Shown here in pieces: positions 1 through 7,579 of a DNA stretch of 40,196 nucleotides; the first letter of the stretch is position 1, and each line of letters opens with the position of its first letter. Position numbers and translations under genes: made by a program. Origin of the DNA: Pseudomonadota bacterium. GTDB taxonomy: Bacteria > Pseudomonadota > Gammaproteobacteria > Halothiobacillales > Halothiobacillaceae. The stretch lies in NCBI GenBank assembly GCA_021795795.1, contig JAJYPA010000020.1:1-40196 (forward strand), read 5' to 3'. The notes under the pieces were generated by a model. That model was not told the origin of the DNA and did not search any database. It worked only from the letters and a program-made list of their open reading frames with translations.

Positions 1-514
1 CGAATCCACTTTAAAACTCAAGCAAAATAATTTCATATCGAAATTAGATAGCGCCCCAATAATTTAATAGGCGAATTTCTGGCAACCAGGCGGCGATGTT
101 TCATGCCTGGATATTGCTTCGGTAAGGAAGAAAAATATAAAATTTATTACTGATTTATAAAGAGAACAGAAACTGTACAAAAACTTTGTTAGCAGCCGAT
201 TACAAATTCATGCCATTTTGTTACTCCCGGTTAGCGAGCCCTTTGTTTACTTTCCTGATCGCTACCCACTTCTATGGAATACGAGTGACGGCTAATAACT
301 AAAGACCTTTGCCCCAAAGCACATAAGGCCGCCTAAATCCGCAAAGTGTCAATGAAGTCACGTTGGTTTTGCGGACTAATGCCTAAAGTGGCGATATGCT
401 GAGCTATTTTGGTTGTTAGTTAGCTATTTTTGACCCTGTTAGGCGGATTTATCCCTTATTCTGAAGTCGCACAAGCTACTAAACGGGTCTTTCAGTCCGC
501 CGACCCGCCCCCTG
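1..514. other. AT-rich non-coding stretch, no gene seen
   Basis: I see no convincing coding region here. The sequence is AT-rich compared with the transfer genes and stops occur in all frames. A short imperfect inverted pair (TAAATCCGC near 333 and GCGGATTTA near 442) is present. It leads straight into a decayed transposase, so it is best read as degraded mobile-element DNA. Confidence 0.5.
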
Positions 515-883
515 TGTGAGGCAAAAGGCTACCTCAATGATTTTATCGAGCGTTTCCAAAAGACTGTGCCGCGCGCGGTGGCGTGTTTAGAAGCTGGATT
601 TGAAGATGCAATGGCGGTGATGACGCTCCCTGAGAAATACCGGAAGCATTTACGAAGCACCAATATGCAAGAGCGTTTGAATGAGGAAATTAGACGTCGT
701 TAACGAGTCATCCGGATATTCCCGAATGATTAATCGGCACTGCGACTGATCGGCGCTTTGCTTGCCGAGCAGAATGAGGTCTGTCAGAAGCGTCGTTATC
801 TTGATATGGATGAATTCAACGAATGGGTCGCCACACAGGCTGAGGCGCGTGAGGCAAAAAACGTGGTTTCACTGGCAGCCTAA
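515..883 (+). pseudogene. IS256-family (Mutator-type) transposase, C-terminal remnant
   Basis: Reading from about 515, the translation gives the C-terminal third of an IS256-family DDE transposase. It includes the family hallmark LRSTNMQERLNEEIRRR, then RVIRIFPND, then RLIGALLAEQ and a final RRYL-type segment ending at the TAA at 881-883. Two in-frame TAA codons interrupt it, after the IRRR block (about 701) and after IFPND (about 731). No N-terminal or DDE-containing part lies upstream, so the copy is truncated as well as broken and cannot be active. AT-rich sequence after the stop (about 905-985) may be the old terminal end of the element, but I could not pair it with a matching left inverted repeat. 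Confidence 0.85.
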
Positions 884-992
884 AAAATTTATGTCAATGA
901 ACCAGACGAAGCGAATTTACAGAAAAATTTGGACTTGACATAACGACTAAGCTTCTGACTTCAGAAAAATAGGGCCTGTAAATAACATCATT

Positions 993-1250
993 TTATTTCT
1001 TCCTGCCAGCTACCTGCTCCTCCTTAGTCGGTCTGCCTCTGCGACAGGGAATAGGCTGCGCTGAAAATAGCGCCGGGCTTTCTGTTTGCGCTGTTATCCA
1101 TACTTGAACATCGGATTCACGGAAGCGCAGCAAACGTCCCAGCTTCACCGCAGGGGGCAATGATAACCCTTGTGCCCTCCGGTTATAGACAGTTTGAACA
1201 GACATACTGAGCATGACGCCAAGCGCTTCGGGGGTTAATAGTTTTTCCAT
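993..1250 (-). CDS. AlpA/excisionase-like helix-turn-helix DNA-binding protein
   Basis: This 85-residue protein opens with a MerR/excisionase-type winged helix-turn-helix: LLTPEALGVMLSMSVQTVYNRR at residues 4-25, then LPPAVKLGRLLRFRESDVQVW at 31-51. This is the AlpA/HTH_17 layout, in which the helix-turn-helix is followed by a beta wing that ends in a Trp. The tail is basic (CRRGRPTKEEQVAGRKK). Such proteins act as small transcription factors or recombination directionality factors of integrated elements. The gene lies about 190 bases from a tRNA-derived attachment core, which fits an excisionase or regulator role, but no integrase is visible in the window. The DNA fold is clear; the exact role is inferred. 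Confidence 0.8.
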   Translation of the reverse strand: MEKLLTPEALGVMLSMSVQTVYNRRAQGLSLPPAVKLGRLLRFRESDVQVWITAQTESPALFSAQPIPCRRGRPTKEEQVAGRKK

Positions 1251-1442
1251 GTTGTAGCTCCATTAGGTTATGTGGAGTTACGTATAGCTACCGCTGTCTG
1301 AATTTCTCATTATTTTCTGCTGCAAATCTGCTGCACCACATCCGGTAAATAGCGGTATAATCACACAACACACGGTATAGCTAACCGGATGATTTAATTG
1401 ATAACAGCTCCGAAAGCCGCGCCAATAAAGGCTTGCGATAAC

Positions 1443-1489
1443 GACTGTTAATCCGCAGGTCCCTGGTTCGAGTCCAGGTCGGGGAGCCA
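1443..1489 (+). other. tRNA-Asn 3' fragment, probable att core
   Basis: The sequence holds the 3' part of a tRNA-Asn gene. It runs from the anticodon loop CTGTTAA (anticodon GTT), through a perfect T-arm (CCTGG, loop TTCGAGT, CCAGG), to the 3' acceptor strand and encoded CCA (TCGGGGAGCCA). The 5' half (acceptor strand, D-arm and 5' anticodon stem) is absent: sequence left of 1443 does not pair. A 3' tRNA end without its 5' half is the classic footprint of tyrosine-recombinase integration, so I read it as an attachment core at the edge of an element, or as attP in a circular form. It is not a functional tRNA gene. Confidence 0.8.
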
Positions 1490-1523
1490 TATACCACAGG
1501 GGTTCCAGAGGAATTGCCCGTTT

Positions 1524-2240
1524 TTATTTGTTCCCCAATTTACGGTTTGTTCCCCAAAAACGAACCGGAAGCCGTTCCGGCGCACCAGTCTCATATCCCT
1601 GAACAAGATCCGCTCCATACTCGAATGCCAGAATTCGATGCTCATCGCTGCTGACATGCTCAATGATGACCGACGCCCGCGATTGATGCGCGGTATGAAT
1701 CAGCTTGACCAGCTTATCGCTAACGCCGGCGCGGATGCTGTCCTGAAAAAACAGGCCGTCTATTTTGACAATTGACGGCTGCACGGATTGCATGAATCCG
1801 GCTGCGGCATACGGATGGCCTGGCTCACAATCGTCAAGAGCGATATGGTAGCCTTGCGCCCGGCAGTTCTTGATGAACTGAAGAAACGATGCTGCATTAC
1901 TTATCCTGGCGCTTTCCGTGACCTCGATGACCAGTTGCCGGGTCAGCGACCTGAGTAGAGCAAGCCTGGCGATGTACAGGTCGCCAATGGCCTCGATCGT
2001 TCGTACAGAGACATTTATAAAAATCCGGGGTTTCCATGCCGCCACCTTCAGGGCTTCTCTGACGACATCGATCATCATCAGATCCACCATCTCGATGTAA
2101 CCGGACTTTTCCCAGCGACGAATCACCGGGAATGGACTTCGCTCCGGATGGCCTTTGAACCGCATCAACGCTTCGTAGGCATATACATTTCCACTTTTAT
2201 TCAGAATCGGCTGAAATGCGCAATCCAGTAATGGTTTCAT
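1524..2240 (-). CDS. EAL-domain protein (c-di-GMP phosphodiesterase-like), last gene of the VirB operon
   Basis: The 238-residue protein is a stand-alone EAL domain with no sensor, GGDEF domain or membrane segment. Recognisable blocks in order are YEALMRF (the EAL signature), FINVSV (the Asn metal ligand), LVIEVTES, ALDDCEPG, VKIDG, VIIEHVSS and ADLVQGY. Most metal and catalytic positions are kept (E of EAL, N, E of EVTE, the DD pair, K, E, Q). Loop 6, normally DFGTGYSS, is altered to DDCEPGHPY, so activity is uncertain; it may hydrolyse or merely bind c-di-GMP. The gene starts 24 bases after the virB10 stop on the same strand with no visible promoter between, so it appears to be co-transcribed with the secretion system. 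I found no strong Shine-Dalgarno at the ATG. Confidence 0.85.
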   Translation of the reverse strand: MKPLLDCAFQPILNKSGNVYAYEALMRFKGHPERSPFPVIRRWEKSGYIEMVDLMMIDVVREALKVAAWKPRIFINVSVRTIEAIGDLYIARLALLRSLTRQLVIEVTESARISNAASFLQFIKNCRAQGYHIALDDCEPGHPYAAAGFMQSVQPSIVKIDGLFFQDSIRAGVSDKLVKLIHTAHQSRASVIIEHVSSDEHRILAFEYGADLVQGYETGAPERLPVRFWGTNRKLGNK

Positions 2241-2264
2241 GACAGCCGCTGGCGAGTTATCCGG

Positions 2265-3596
2265 TTATGGATTTTTGTCGTTATATGGCGGCAGGATCAT
2301 GGTGCGGTTCACCAGCACATCAAATGCATATCCCGGCCGGATGTTGATTGTCGGCTGGATATTCAGGTTTTTGTTGAGCAGGTTGGTGCCCACCATATTA
2401 AGCTCTTGCGCCATCGCTGCTGTGGCTGTCTGCTGTGCCGTAGGGGCGGTAAAGGCATTTGCATTCTGCGGCTGCGACAGCTCGGCACCGGCCCCCAGCA
2501 GGCTCATCAGGATCGCGCTGCCAAAGATGCGCATGTAGTGATTGTCTACCTGGTCGGCGAATCCGGCCTGCCCCTGTTCATCCGTGCCTTCCATGCCCTT
2601 CAGATTGATCATGGCGCCATTCGGATAAATCATCTGCTTCCAGGCCACCAGCACCCGCTGCTGGCCATATGCCACACCGCTGCTGTATAAACCCACAATC
2701 CGGGTACCCTGCGGGATCAGTACGATGTCCGGGTTCAGGCTGTCGTAGACCGTTTGCCTGACTTCGGCGCTGATCGAGCCGGGTAAATCACTGTTGATGC
2801 CGGTCAGCAGGGTGGCCGGAATTACGGATCCGGCAAACAGTTCATGTTTGCTGATCGCCGGCTGCACGGCTGATGCCAGATACCCGTTGTCATCCTTGTT
2901 CTGCGCGTCCAGAAATGTCTGATTTTGCCCTTGCTGTGTTTGAGGTGTCGATTGCAGTCCTTTGCTTGGATCCTTGATGTCGGGAATTCTGATTTCCGGC
3001 GGTTTAATTGGGGATTCAGGACGTTGCTGCCCGGCACCTGTCATTAATGAGCCGGTTGCGGAAATCTTGGCCAGCGTGGCGTTCTGCGCCGCCAGTATCC
3101 GGCCTTCCTTATCCTTGTATCGCTGTTCGACCAGCCATTGCTGATATTGCTGGGCTGGTGTCAGCTTGGGCGCCGCACCGGATTGCAAGGCGGCGCCCGC
3201 TGGCGGTTTTGCGCCAAACGGATTGGCCGGGTTACCGGGCGAGGGTGAAACAGATGTTGCCTGCGCATTCGTTGCCCCGGCGGCTGCAGCAGAATCCGCC
3301 GCAGCCTTTTGCATCTGCTCGATAGGTGGTTTGAACTGGCCGACACCTTGCGAAGCAATGTCGGATTCGCCACCACTCTTGCCAGCTTGGCGCTGCCCGG
3401 CTGTCATGACGCCGATCACGATGCCGCCGGCGATCATGCCGACTGCAACGAATGCGATCTTCTTGAAATTCTTGCCGATCCGCGCACCGCCAGTTTTAGG
3501 GGTGCTCTTGATGCTGAGCGGTTTCGCGGATGCGCCATCTACATCCTGTGACAGCAGCTTTTCATCTGGACTGTCATTGGGTTCCTGATGTTCCAT
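2265..3596 (-). CDS. virB10: VirB10/TrbI-like T4SS inner-to-outer membrane scaffold
   Basis: This 443-residue protein is the VirB10/TrbI component that spans from the inner membrane to the outer-membrane pore of the type IV secretion channel. Its layout is typical: a charged cytoplasmic N-terminus, one transmembrane helix at about residues 47-66 (KKIAFVAVGMIAGGIVIGVM), a long Pro/Gln/Ala-rich periplasmic stretch, and a C-terminal TrbI beta-barrel domain. That domain contains LFAGSVIPATLLTGINSDLPG, VLIPQGTRIVGLYSS and VLVAWKQMIYPNG, and ends RPGYAFDVLVNRTMILPPY. The start has GAGGTGATAC just before ATG. It lies 8 bases after virB9 and is followed by the EAL gene. Confidence 0.95.
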   Translation of the reverse strand: MEHQEPNDSPDEKLLSQDVDGASAKPLSIKSTPKTGGARIGKNFKKIAFVAVGMIAGGIVIGVMTAGQRQAGKSGGESDIASQGVGQFKPPIEQMQKAAADSAAAAGATNAQATSVSPSPGNPANPFGAKPPAGAALQSGAAPKLTPAQQYQQWLVEQRYKDKEGRILAAQNATLAKISATGSLMTGAGQQRPESPIKPPEIRIPDIKDPSKGLQSTPQTQQGQNQTFLDAQNKDDNGYLASAVQPAISKHELFAGSVIPATLLTGINSDLPGSISAEVRQTVYDSLNPDIVLIPQGTRIVGLYSSGVAYGQQRVLVAWKQMIYPNGAMINLKGMEGTDEQGQAGFADQVDNHYMRIFGSAILMSLLGAGAELSQPQNANAFTAPTAQQTATAAMAQELNMVGTNLLNKNLNIQPTINIRPGYAFDVLVNRTMILPPYNDKNP

Positions 3597-3604
3597 GTAT
3601 CACC

Positions 3605-4582
3605 TCAATTGAACCAACCGGTTTTAGGGTTGTGCTCGCAGATTTCGCTGCGCGCAGCCTTGCCGACACCCACCACCAGCTGGAATTTTTGCGGGAGGCC
3701 GTCAATCACAACGTAGTTATGCACCAGCCTGCTGTTCATCAGCTCGGTCTGCTTGTCCCGGAAGTTGAACACCGCCGGTTTGTCTGCATCCTTCATGTCG
3801 GCCGGCATCTGCAAATAGGTGTGACCATTGCCGGCGAATATCCGCACAGGCTTGAAGTCTTCATCATCAGAGCCGTTGCCAGGCTTGCACACGAAATTGA
3901 AATCCAGCGTCGCAGGATCAACAGTACCCAATGGCGCCACTACAGCCTGCTTCTGCGCCTCGATCTTCGCGTGCTCGGCAGCCCTTGCGGCTTCGGCCTG
4001 TTGCTGCATGTTGATGACCAGTTGCTGCGGGTCATAGAAGCCCACCAGCGGCACATAATCGTGCCGGTTACTCACCAGCGTGATGTAATACACGCGCCCT
4101 GCATCCGTGGTCACCACCAGGTTGGTGTTGAGTCCTGCCACGGTGGGTTTGATCACCACCACCGGACGATTGCCGGCCGTCGCCGGCTGGATGAGCCAGC
4201 GCACGCTGTCGCCGATGCTGACATTGGTAATGTGCTCGTCCGGCAGCAACTGGATCACGCAGATGTGCTCCGGTGCGCAGGTAACAGCCGGATGGCTCTG
4301 CCCGTATGGATACATCACTTGTCCGTTTGTACCCACCATGCTGGGTGCGGACCCGCTTTTCAGCCATTCTGCCGATGCGGCCGCCGTCGCACGGGCACTC
4401 AAGGGAATGGGCTCTTTTTGCTGGTAAATCTGATGGCTGGTCTGGGATATGTCCATCGCCGGCCATGAAGCGTTTCTGGCCAGCGGTGAGTCCTGCTGCG
4501 GTTGCGATGGCACAGGTGGGGTATCAGCCAGGGCAGAGGCGCTGGCAAGCATCAGCGCCAACAAGATTGGGGTCGGTTTCAT
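3605..4582 (-). CDS. virB9: VirB9/TrbG-like outer-membrane complex protein
   Basis: The product is a periplasmic VirB9/TrbG/CagX-type protein that joins VirB10 in the outer-membrane core complex. Visible features are a signal peptide (MKPTPILLALMLASASALA), the N-terminal domain with ICVIQLLPDEHITNVSIGDS and TNLVVTTDAGRVYYITLVS, and a C-terminal domain with PVRIFAGNGHTYLQMP and the conserved NYVVIDGLPQKFQLVVG. Two ATGs compete. The upstream one (4597) overlaps the virB8 stop, but AAAGGA lies 5-6 bases before the ATG at 4582, and that start gives a clean signal peptide, so I chose 4582. Length from there is about 325 residues, normal for the family. Confidence 0.93.
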   Translation of the reverse strand: MKPTPILLALMLASASALADTPPVPSQPQQDSPLARNASWPAMDISQTSHQIYQQKEPIPLSARATAAASAEWLKSGSAPSMVGTNGQVMYPYGQSHPAVTCAPEHICVIQLLPDEHITNVSIGDSVRWLIQPATAGNRPVVVIKPTVAGLNTNLVVTTDAGRVYYITLVSNRHDYVPLVGFYDPQQLVINMQQQAEAARAAEHAKIEAQKQAVVAPLGTVDPATLDFNFVCKPGNGSDDEDFKPVRIFAGNGHTYLQMPADMKDADKPAVFNFRDKQTELMNSRLVHNYVVIDGLPQKFQLVVGVGKAARSEICEHNPKTGWFN

Positions 4583-4593
4583 GAATTTTCCTT

Positions 4594-5244
4594 TCAATTT
4601 GATGCGGCCGCCACAACAGGCGTCCAGGTGACGTTCTTGATGAACAAGCCCAACGGGTTGTCCAGCATGATTTGCGGGTTCTCCGCGAGTTTCGCGTCTT
4701 GCGCAGTCGTAATATTGGCCTTCCAGTGCTGGGCTGGCTGCGGCTGCCCATCCTTGACGAGGTTTTCGTCCCAGTTGATCTGATACGTATCGCGGCTTAT
4801 TGGCAGCACGCTGGTAATACTGACATTCGCCACGAAGCCGAACGGCGGATGCGCCGAGTAGTATTGATTCAGATATCCGGCCGCATCGCTACCCACCATG
4901 TCATACACCCGTCCGATCAGCACTTTCTGCGCGGCCGCGTCCGATAGCACTGTGCGCGCATTCCACAGCCAGTTGGCCACCTGCGCTTCCACAATGCGCT
5001 GGTTGATAGCACCTCCGGTCACCGGTTGCGCCATGGCAATCGGGTTGCCCATTTTGTCGAGCGCCACGACAAAAGGCTTGATTTTGCTTTGTGCGCCAAT
5101 ATAGGTAATGCCCATCACTGCAATTCCAGCTATGGCCATACTGGCGAAGGCCGCCATGCGCCAGTTCTTTGCGCGCGCCAAGGCATCGCCATAACGCTCA
5201 TCCCATTCACGTCGCGCGTTCAAGTACGGATTGGCCTCAGCCAT
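4594..5244 (-). CDS. virB8: VirB8/TrbF-like inner-membrane assembly protein
   Basis: This is a bitopic VirB8/TrbF assembly factor of about 216 residues. It has a short cytoplasmic N-terminus (NPYLNARREWDERYGDALARAKNWR), one transmembrane helix at about residues 27-46 (MAAFASMAIAGIAVMGITYI), and a periplasmic NTF2-like domain containing KPFVVALDKMGNPIAMAQP and VSITSVLPISRDTYQINWDE. The start at 5244 is preceded by AAAGGAGAGAAAA, a very strong ribosome binding site that lies inside the end of the preceding small gene (8-base overlap). An in-frame upstream ATG (5280) would add MQRGWNFIKERK, which is simply that overlap, and I rejected it. Confidence 0.93.
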   Translation of the reverse strand: MAEANPYLNARREWDERYGDALARAKNWRMAAFASMAIAGIAVMGITYIGAQSKIKPFVVALDKMGNPIAMAQPVTGGAINQRIVEAQVANWLWNARTVLSDAAAQKVLIGRVYDMVGSDAAGYLNQYYSAHPPFGFVANVSITSVLPISRDTYQINWDENLVKDGQPQPAQHWKANITTAQDAKLAENPQIMLDNPLGLFIKNVTWTPVVAAASN

Positions 5245-5479
5245 TTTTCTCTCCTTTATAAAATTCCAGCCTCGCTGCAATCAGCATCGAAACGATAAAA
5301 AATCCCACCCAGAGCAACAGCGCTCGGCTGAAAATAAAACCCGCCTGCCATAACCCGGCAAACCACACCGCATTGATGAGTTTGATCAATCCGACAAACA
5401 CTGACTTCCTGTCGTTGCGGGCAAGCCACGCGACCCGATCGCTAAACTCATTCTGAAATTCGCGCCGCCAGTTCATCAT
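5237..5479 (-). CDS. Small membrane protein between virB6 and virB8
   Basis: An 80-residue protein that I do not recognise. The N-terminal third is charged (NWRREFQNEFSDRVAWLARNDRKS). It is followed by one long or two short hydrophobic segments (about 27-68: VFVGLIKLINAVWFAGLWQAG, then ALLLWVGFFIVSMLIAA), and it ends in a charged EFYKGEKNG. Its ATG overlaps the virB6 stop (TGATG) and its tail carries the virB8 ribosome binding site, so it is translationally embedded in the operon. This is the position of virB7 in Ti-type operons, but it has no cysteine and no lipobox, so it is not a VirB7 lipoprotein. It is probably an inner-membrane accessory of the channel. Confidence 0.75.
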   Translation of the reverse strand: MMNWRREFQNEFSDRVAWLARNDRKSVFVGLIKLINAVWFAGLWQAGFIFSRALLLWVGFFIVSMLIAARLEFYKGEKNG

Positions 5480-6831
5480 CAGTCCGTATGGTTAAGGCGA
5501 ATCTGGATTCCGCCGCCCGTACTGCCTTCATGGCGGGCGATATCGTCCTTTTTGCTGGCCAGACTGCCGAGCTGGTCGCCCATGGTTTTCCAGTGGTTTT
5601 TGTCTTGGGATGCCGCCTCTTCGGATCCCGCGCCTGATGTTCCTGATCCGGTCTGCGCACCGGCACCCAGCGCGTCCACAGGACCGGAAGCGGATACAGA
5701 TGCGGCAGACGAACCGCCACCTGTCATGGAACTTAATGCTGCCATGCTGTCTGCTCCGCCAATGCCGCCGGCAGATGCGCCTGAGCCGGAAACCCCGGCG
5801 CCAACCATATCCGCCATCTTGGCCAGCCCCTGTGCCGCTCCGGCTGCACCCGCCACGGCCGCAGCCCCCGCAGCGGCGACACCTCCCGCAATCGCGGCAG
5901 CACCCCCTGCAACATTGCCGAGACTCATGTTGGGCGAGCCGTTCATCAGGCTTCCGGCAAGCCCCGGCACCTGCATGCCGATGACACCGTAAATCAGCAT
6001 CGTCGCGCCCACCGACAACAAATCAAGAGGCGGTGTCGAGGATGTCCAGGCATTGATATAGGCAATTTCACTGTTGATCACATTCTGGCCAAGCCCGACA
6101 ATGGCATAGATCACTAGCAGTTTGATTCCGATGCTGATCATGTAGCCGATGTACTTCTCGCCGAAGCTGCTGGTCATGCCGGAACCGGTGAATCCCAGCA
6201 TTACAAGTCCGGCGCCACCCACCAGATACATCTCGACCTGCGTCATGAATAATTGCAAGGCGACCAGACCGAACCCGATCAGCCCGAAGACCGAGGTAAT
6301 CACTGCAACAAGGGCGAACAGCACATTGGTAGCAAGGTGATCCCAACTGGACTGCGCCTGGACTGTTGTCCACAACGTGGAAATCACGCTGAATGCTTCA
6401 GACATGACTCCGGACGGTGTTGTGGCACCAGCCCCGGCTCCGCCAATTCCTTGCCCCATCTGCATGAAACTGGATGTGATCAGCGGCATCCATGTCGGCG
6501 CATAAGACACGATCGTGTAGAAGAAAAAGATCGATGAAATCTTGAGCGTCGCGCCACCGATGAAATCCGCCAGATCATTTTTCTTCAGAACATTTTTGAT
6601 TCCCCACCAGGCCAGATCCAGTACGGCAAGGCTCGCAAAAATATGCTTTGCATAACCTTGCGCCGTTGTCATCCAGCCGGCGGTCGCCGACTGGAAATTA
6701 TTGGCAATCGTATCCAGATAGCCTGAACCGCCAGGATTGCTCGTCGCGGCCTCTGCGGCAAAAGCCAGCAATAACAGGCAGAAACCAGATATTCCCGCCA
6801 GTACCCGGTTAATTTTTCGTGGGGAAAACAT
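5479..6831 (-). CDS. virB6: VirB6/TrbL-like polytopic channel protein
   Basis: A 450-residue TrbL/VirB6 protein, the polytopic inner-membrane part of the translocation channel. It has an N-terminal signal-like hydrophobic segment ending AFAAEA, and the TrbL core with FASLAVLDLAWWGIKN and FIGGATLKISSIFFFYTIVSY. Further hydrophobic helices follow to about residue 320. The low-complexity tail is very rich in Gly, Ala and Ser (AGGAAAIAGGVAAAG and so on), typical of TrbL. The ATG at 6831 overlaps the virB5 stop as TGATG and has AGGTG 8 bases upstream. It is in turn coupled to the small membrane gene downstream. Confidence 0.92.
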   Translation of the reverse strand: MFSPRKINRVLAGISGFCLLLLAFAAEAATSNPGGSGYLDTIANNFQSATAGWMTTAQGYAKHIFASLAVLDLAWWGIKNVLKKNDLADFIGGATLKISSIFFFYTIVSYAPTWMPLITSSFMQMGQGIGGAGAGATTPSGVMSEAFSVISTLWTTVQAQSSWDHLATNVLFALVAVITSVFGLIGFGLVALQLFMTQVEMYLVGGAGLVMLGFTGSGMTSSFGEKYIGYMISIGIKLLVIYAIVGLGQNVINSEIAYINAWTSSTPPLDLLSVGATMLIYGVIGMQVPGLAGSLMNGSPNMSLGNVAGGAAAIAGGVAAAGAAAVAGAAGAAQGLAKMADMVGAGVSGSGASAGGIGGADSMAALSSMTGGGSSAASVSASGPVDALGAGAQTGSGTSGAGSEEAASQDKNHWKTMGDQLGSLASKKDDIARHEGSTGGGIQIRLNHTD

Positions 6832-7568
6832 CAAAACGCACCTGGCTGGATTGGCGCAGACAAAATCGGGGCCATTGCTTGAACAGCGTCATTATTGGTT
6901 CCCGCACTCGCTGCCAACGCATTCATTTCTACCTGACCATTGGCCTCTATATCCGCGCGCAATTTCTGTATCTCGTTAACCAGAATTCCGGAAATCTGGT
7001 TACCGGCCTGCATGACTTCCTTGCGTCCTGCCGCTGAATTGCTTTGCGCCTGTATTGCAGCCAATGCCGCCTGTGTCGATGTATAACTACCGGCATGCTG
7101 GTTAAATTGCTGTAAAGCTGCTGCAATCTGCGATTGGATGTTCTGTGTCCAGCTGGACAGGCTGCTCGCAAAGTTGCTCAACGGTGCATCGGGCTGCCCA
7201 TATTGCGCCTGTATACCCGAAACCGTATTCAGTGCCGCATAGCTCAAACCCTGCGCATTGCCGACCAGATTCACCAGATTACCGAGTTGCCCAGAAATAT
7301 TGGGCCACAACTGCACTGGGATGGCCTCCATATTGATCGCTTGATTGAATACTTGCTGATATTGCGCCTGCAGCTGCTCGGCCTGGGTAGCATACTGCTC
7401 GACCAGCGTAATTTCCTGCACGATCTGTTCCGGGAAGGTCGCTCCCGCGATCATGCCTGTGGCGTGCGCCGGGATGCTGGTGGTCAGCAGCAAAGCAGCA
7501 ATTGAACTTGCTTTCATTTTTAATATCTTTTTAATATTAAAACGATGCTTAATGAATATCTTTTCCAT
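6831..7568 (-). CDS. virB5: VirB5/TrbJ-like pilus-tip or adhesin subunit
   Basis: The product is TrbJ/VirB5-like, the minor pilus component exported to the periplasm. It has the TrbJ start after processing (FPEQIVQEITLVEQYATQAEQLQAQYQQV), helical Gln-rich middle repeats and a C-terminal region with AGNQISGILVNEIQKLRADI. Two starts are possible. ATG at 7568 has AAGGAG 8 bases before it and gives a 245-residue protein with a basic leader (MEKIFIKHRFNIKKILK). ATG at 7517 gives the cleaner signal peptide MKASSIAALLLTTSIPAHA but has a poor binding site. I annotate 7568 and note that the DNA between the two starts carries a motif also found in the parA promoter region. Confidence 0.88.
   Translation of the reverse strand: MEKIFIKHRFNIKKILKMKASSIAALLLTTSIPAHATGMIAGATFPEQIVQEITLVEQYATQAEQLQAQYQQVFNQAINMEAIPVQLWPNISGQLGNLVNLVGNAQGLSYAALNTVSGIQAQYGQPDAPLSNFASSLSSWTQNIQSQIAAALQQFNQHAGSYTSTQAALAAIQAQSNSAAGRKEVMQAGNQISGILVNEIQKLRADIEANGQVEMNALAASAGTNNDAVQAMAPILSAPIQPGAF
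7532..7547. promoter_or_regulatory. AATATTAAAACGAT box within the virB5 leader codons
   Basis: TAATATTAAAACGATG here forms part of a 19-base identity with the parA promoter region near 39607-39625, and a close copy (AATATTAAAACAATGC) lies at 38951. In all three places it lies just before a start codon on the minus strand. If the copies bind the ParA/ribbon-helix-helix regulator, virB5 would be under partition-system control. The identity is seen directly; the binding is inferred. Confidence 0.4.
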
Positions 7569-7579
7569 AGCAAAACTCC

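Noticed and set aside
330..350. Fifth copy of the shared transfer operator (TCCGCAAAGTGTC)
   Set aside because: Only about 12 bases are similar, the flanks differ, and no transfer gene follows.
1278..1490. Open frame reading MAPRPGLEPGTCGL on the minus strand
   Set aside because: This is the reverse translation of the tRNA 3' end, a well-known artefact; no ribosome binding site or family match.
3530..4468. Open frame (312 codons) opposite virB9
   Set aside because: His/Arg-rich antisense shadow; virB9 is unambiguous on the other strand.
5237..5479. Small membrane protein as VirB7 lipoprotein
   Set aside because: No cysteine and no lipobox; only the operon position resembles virB7.
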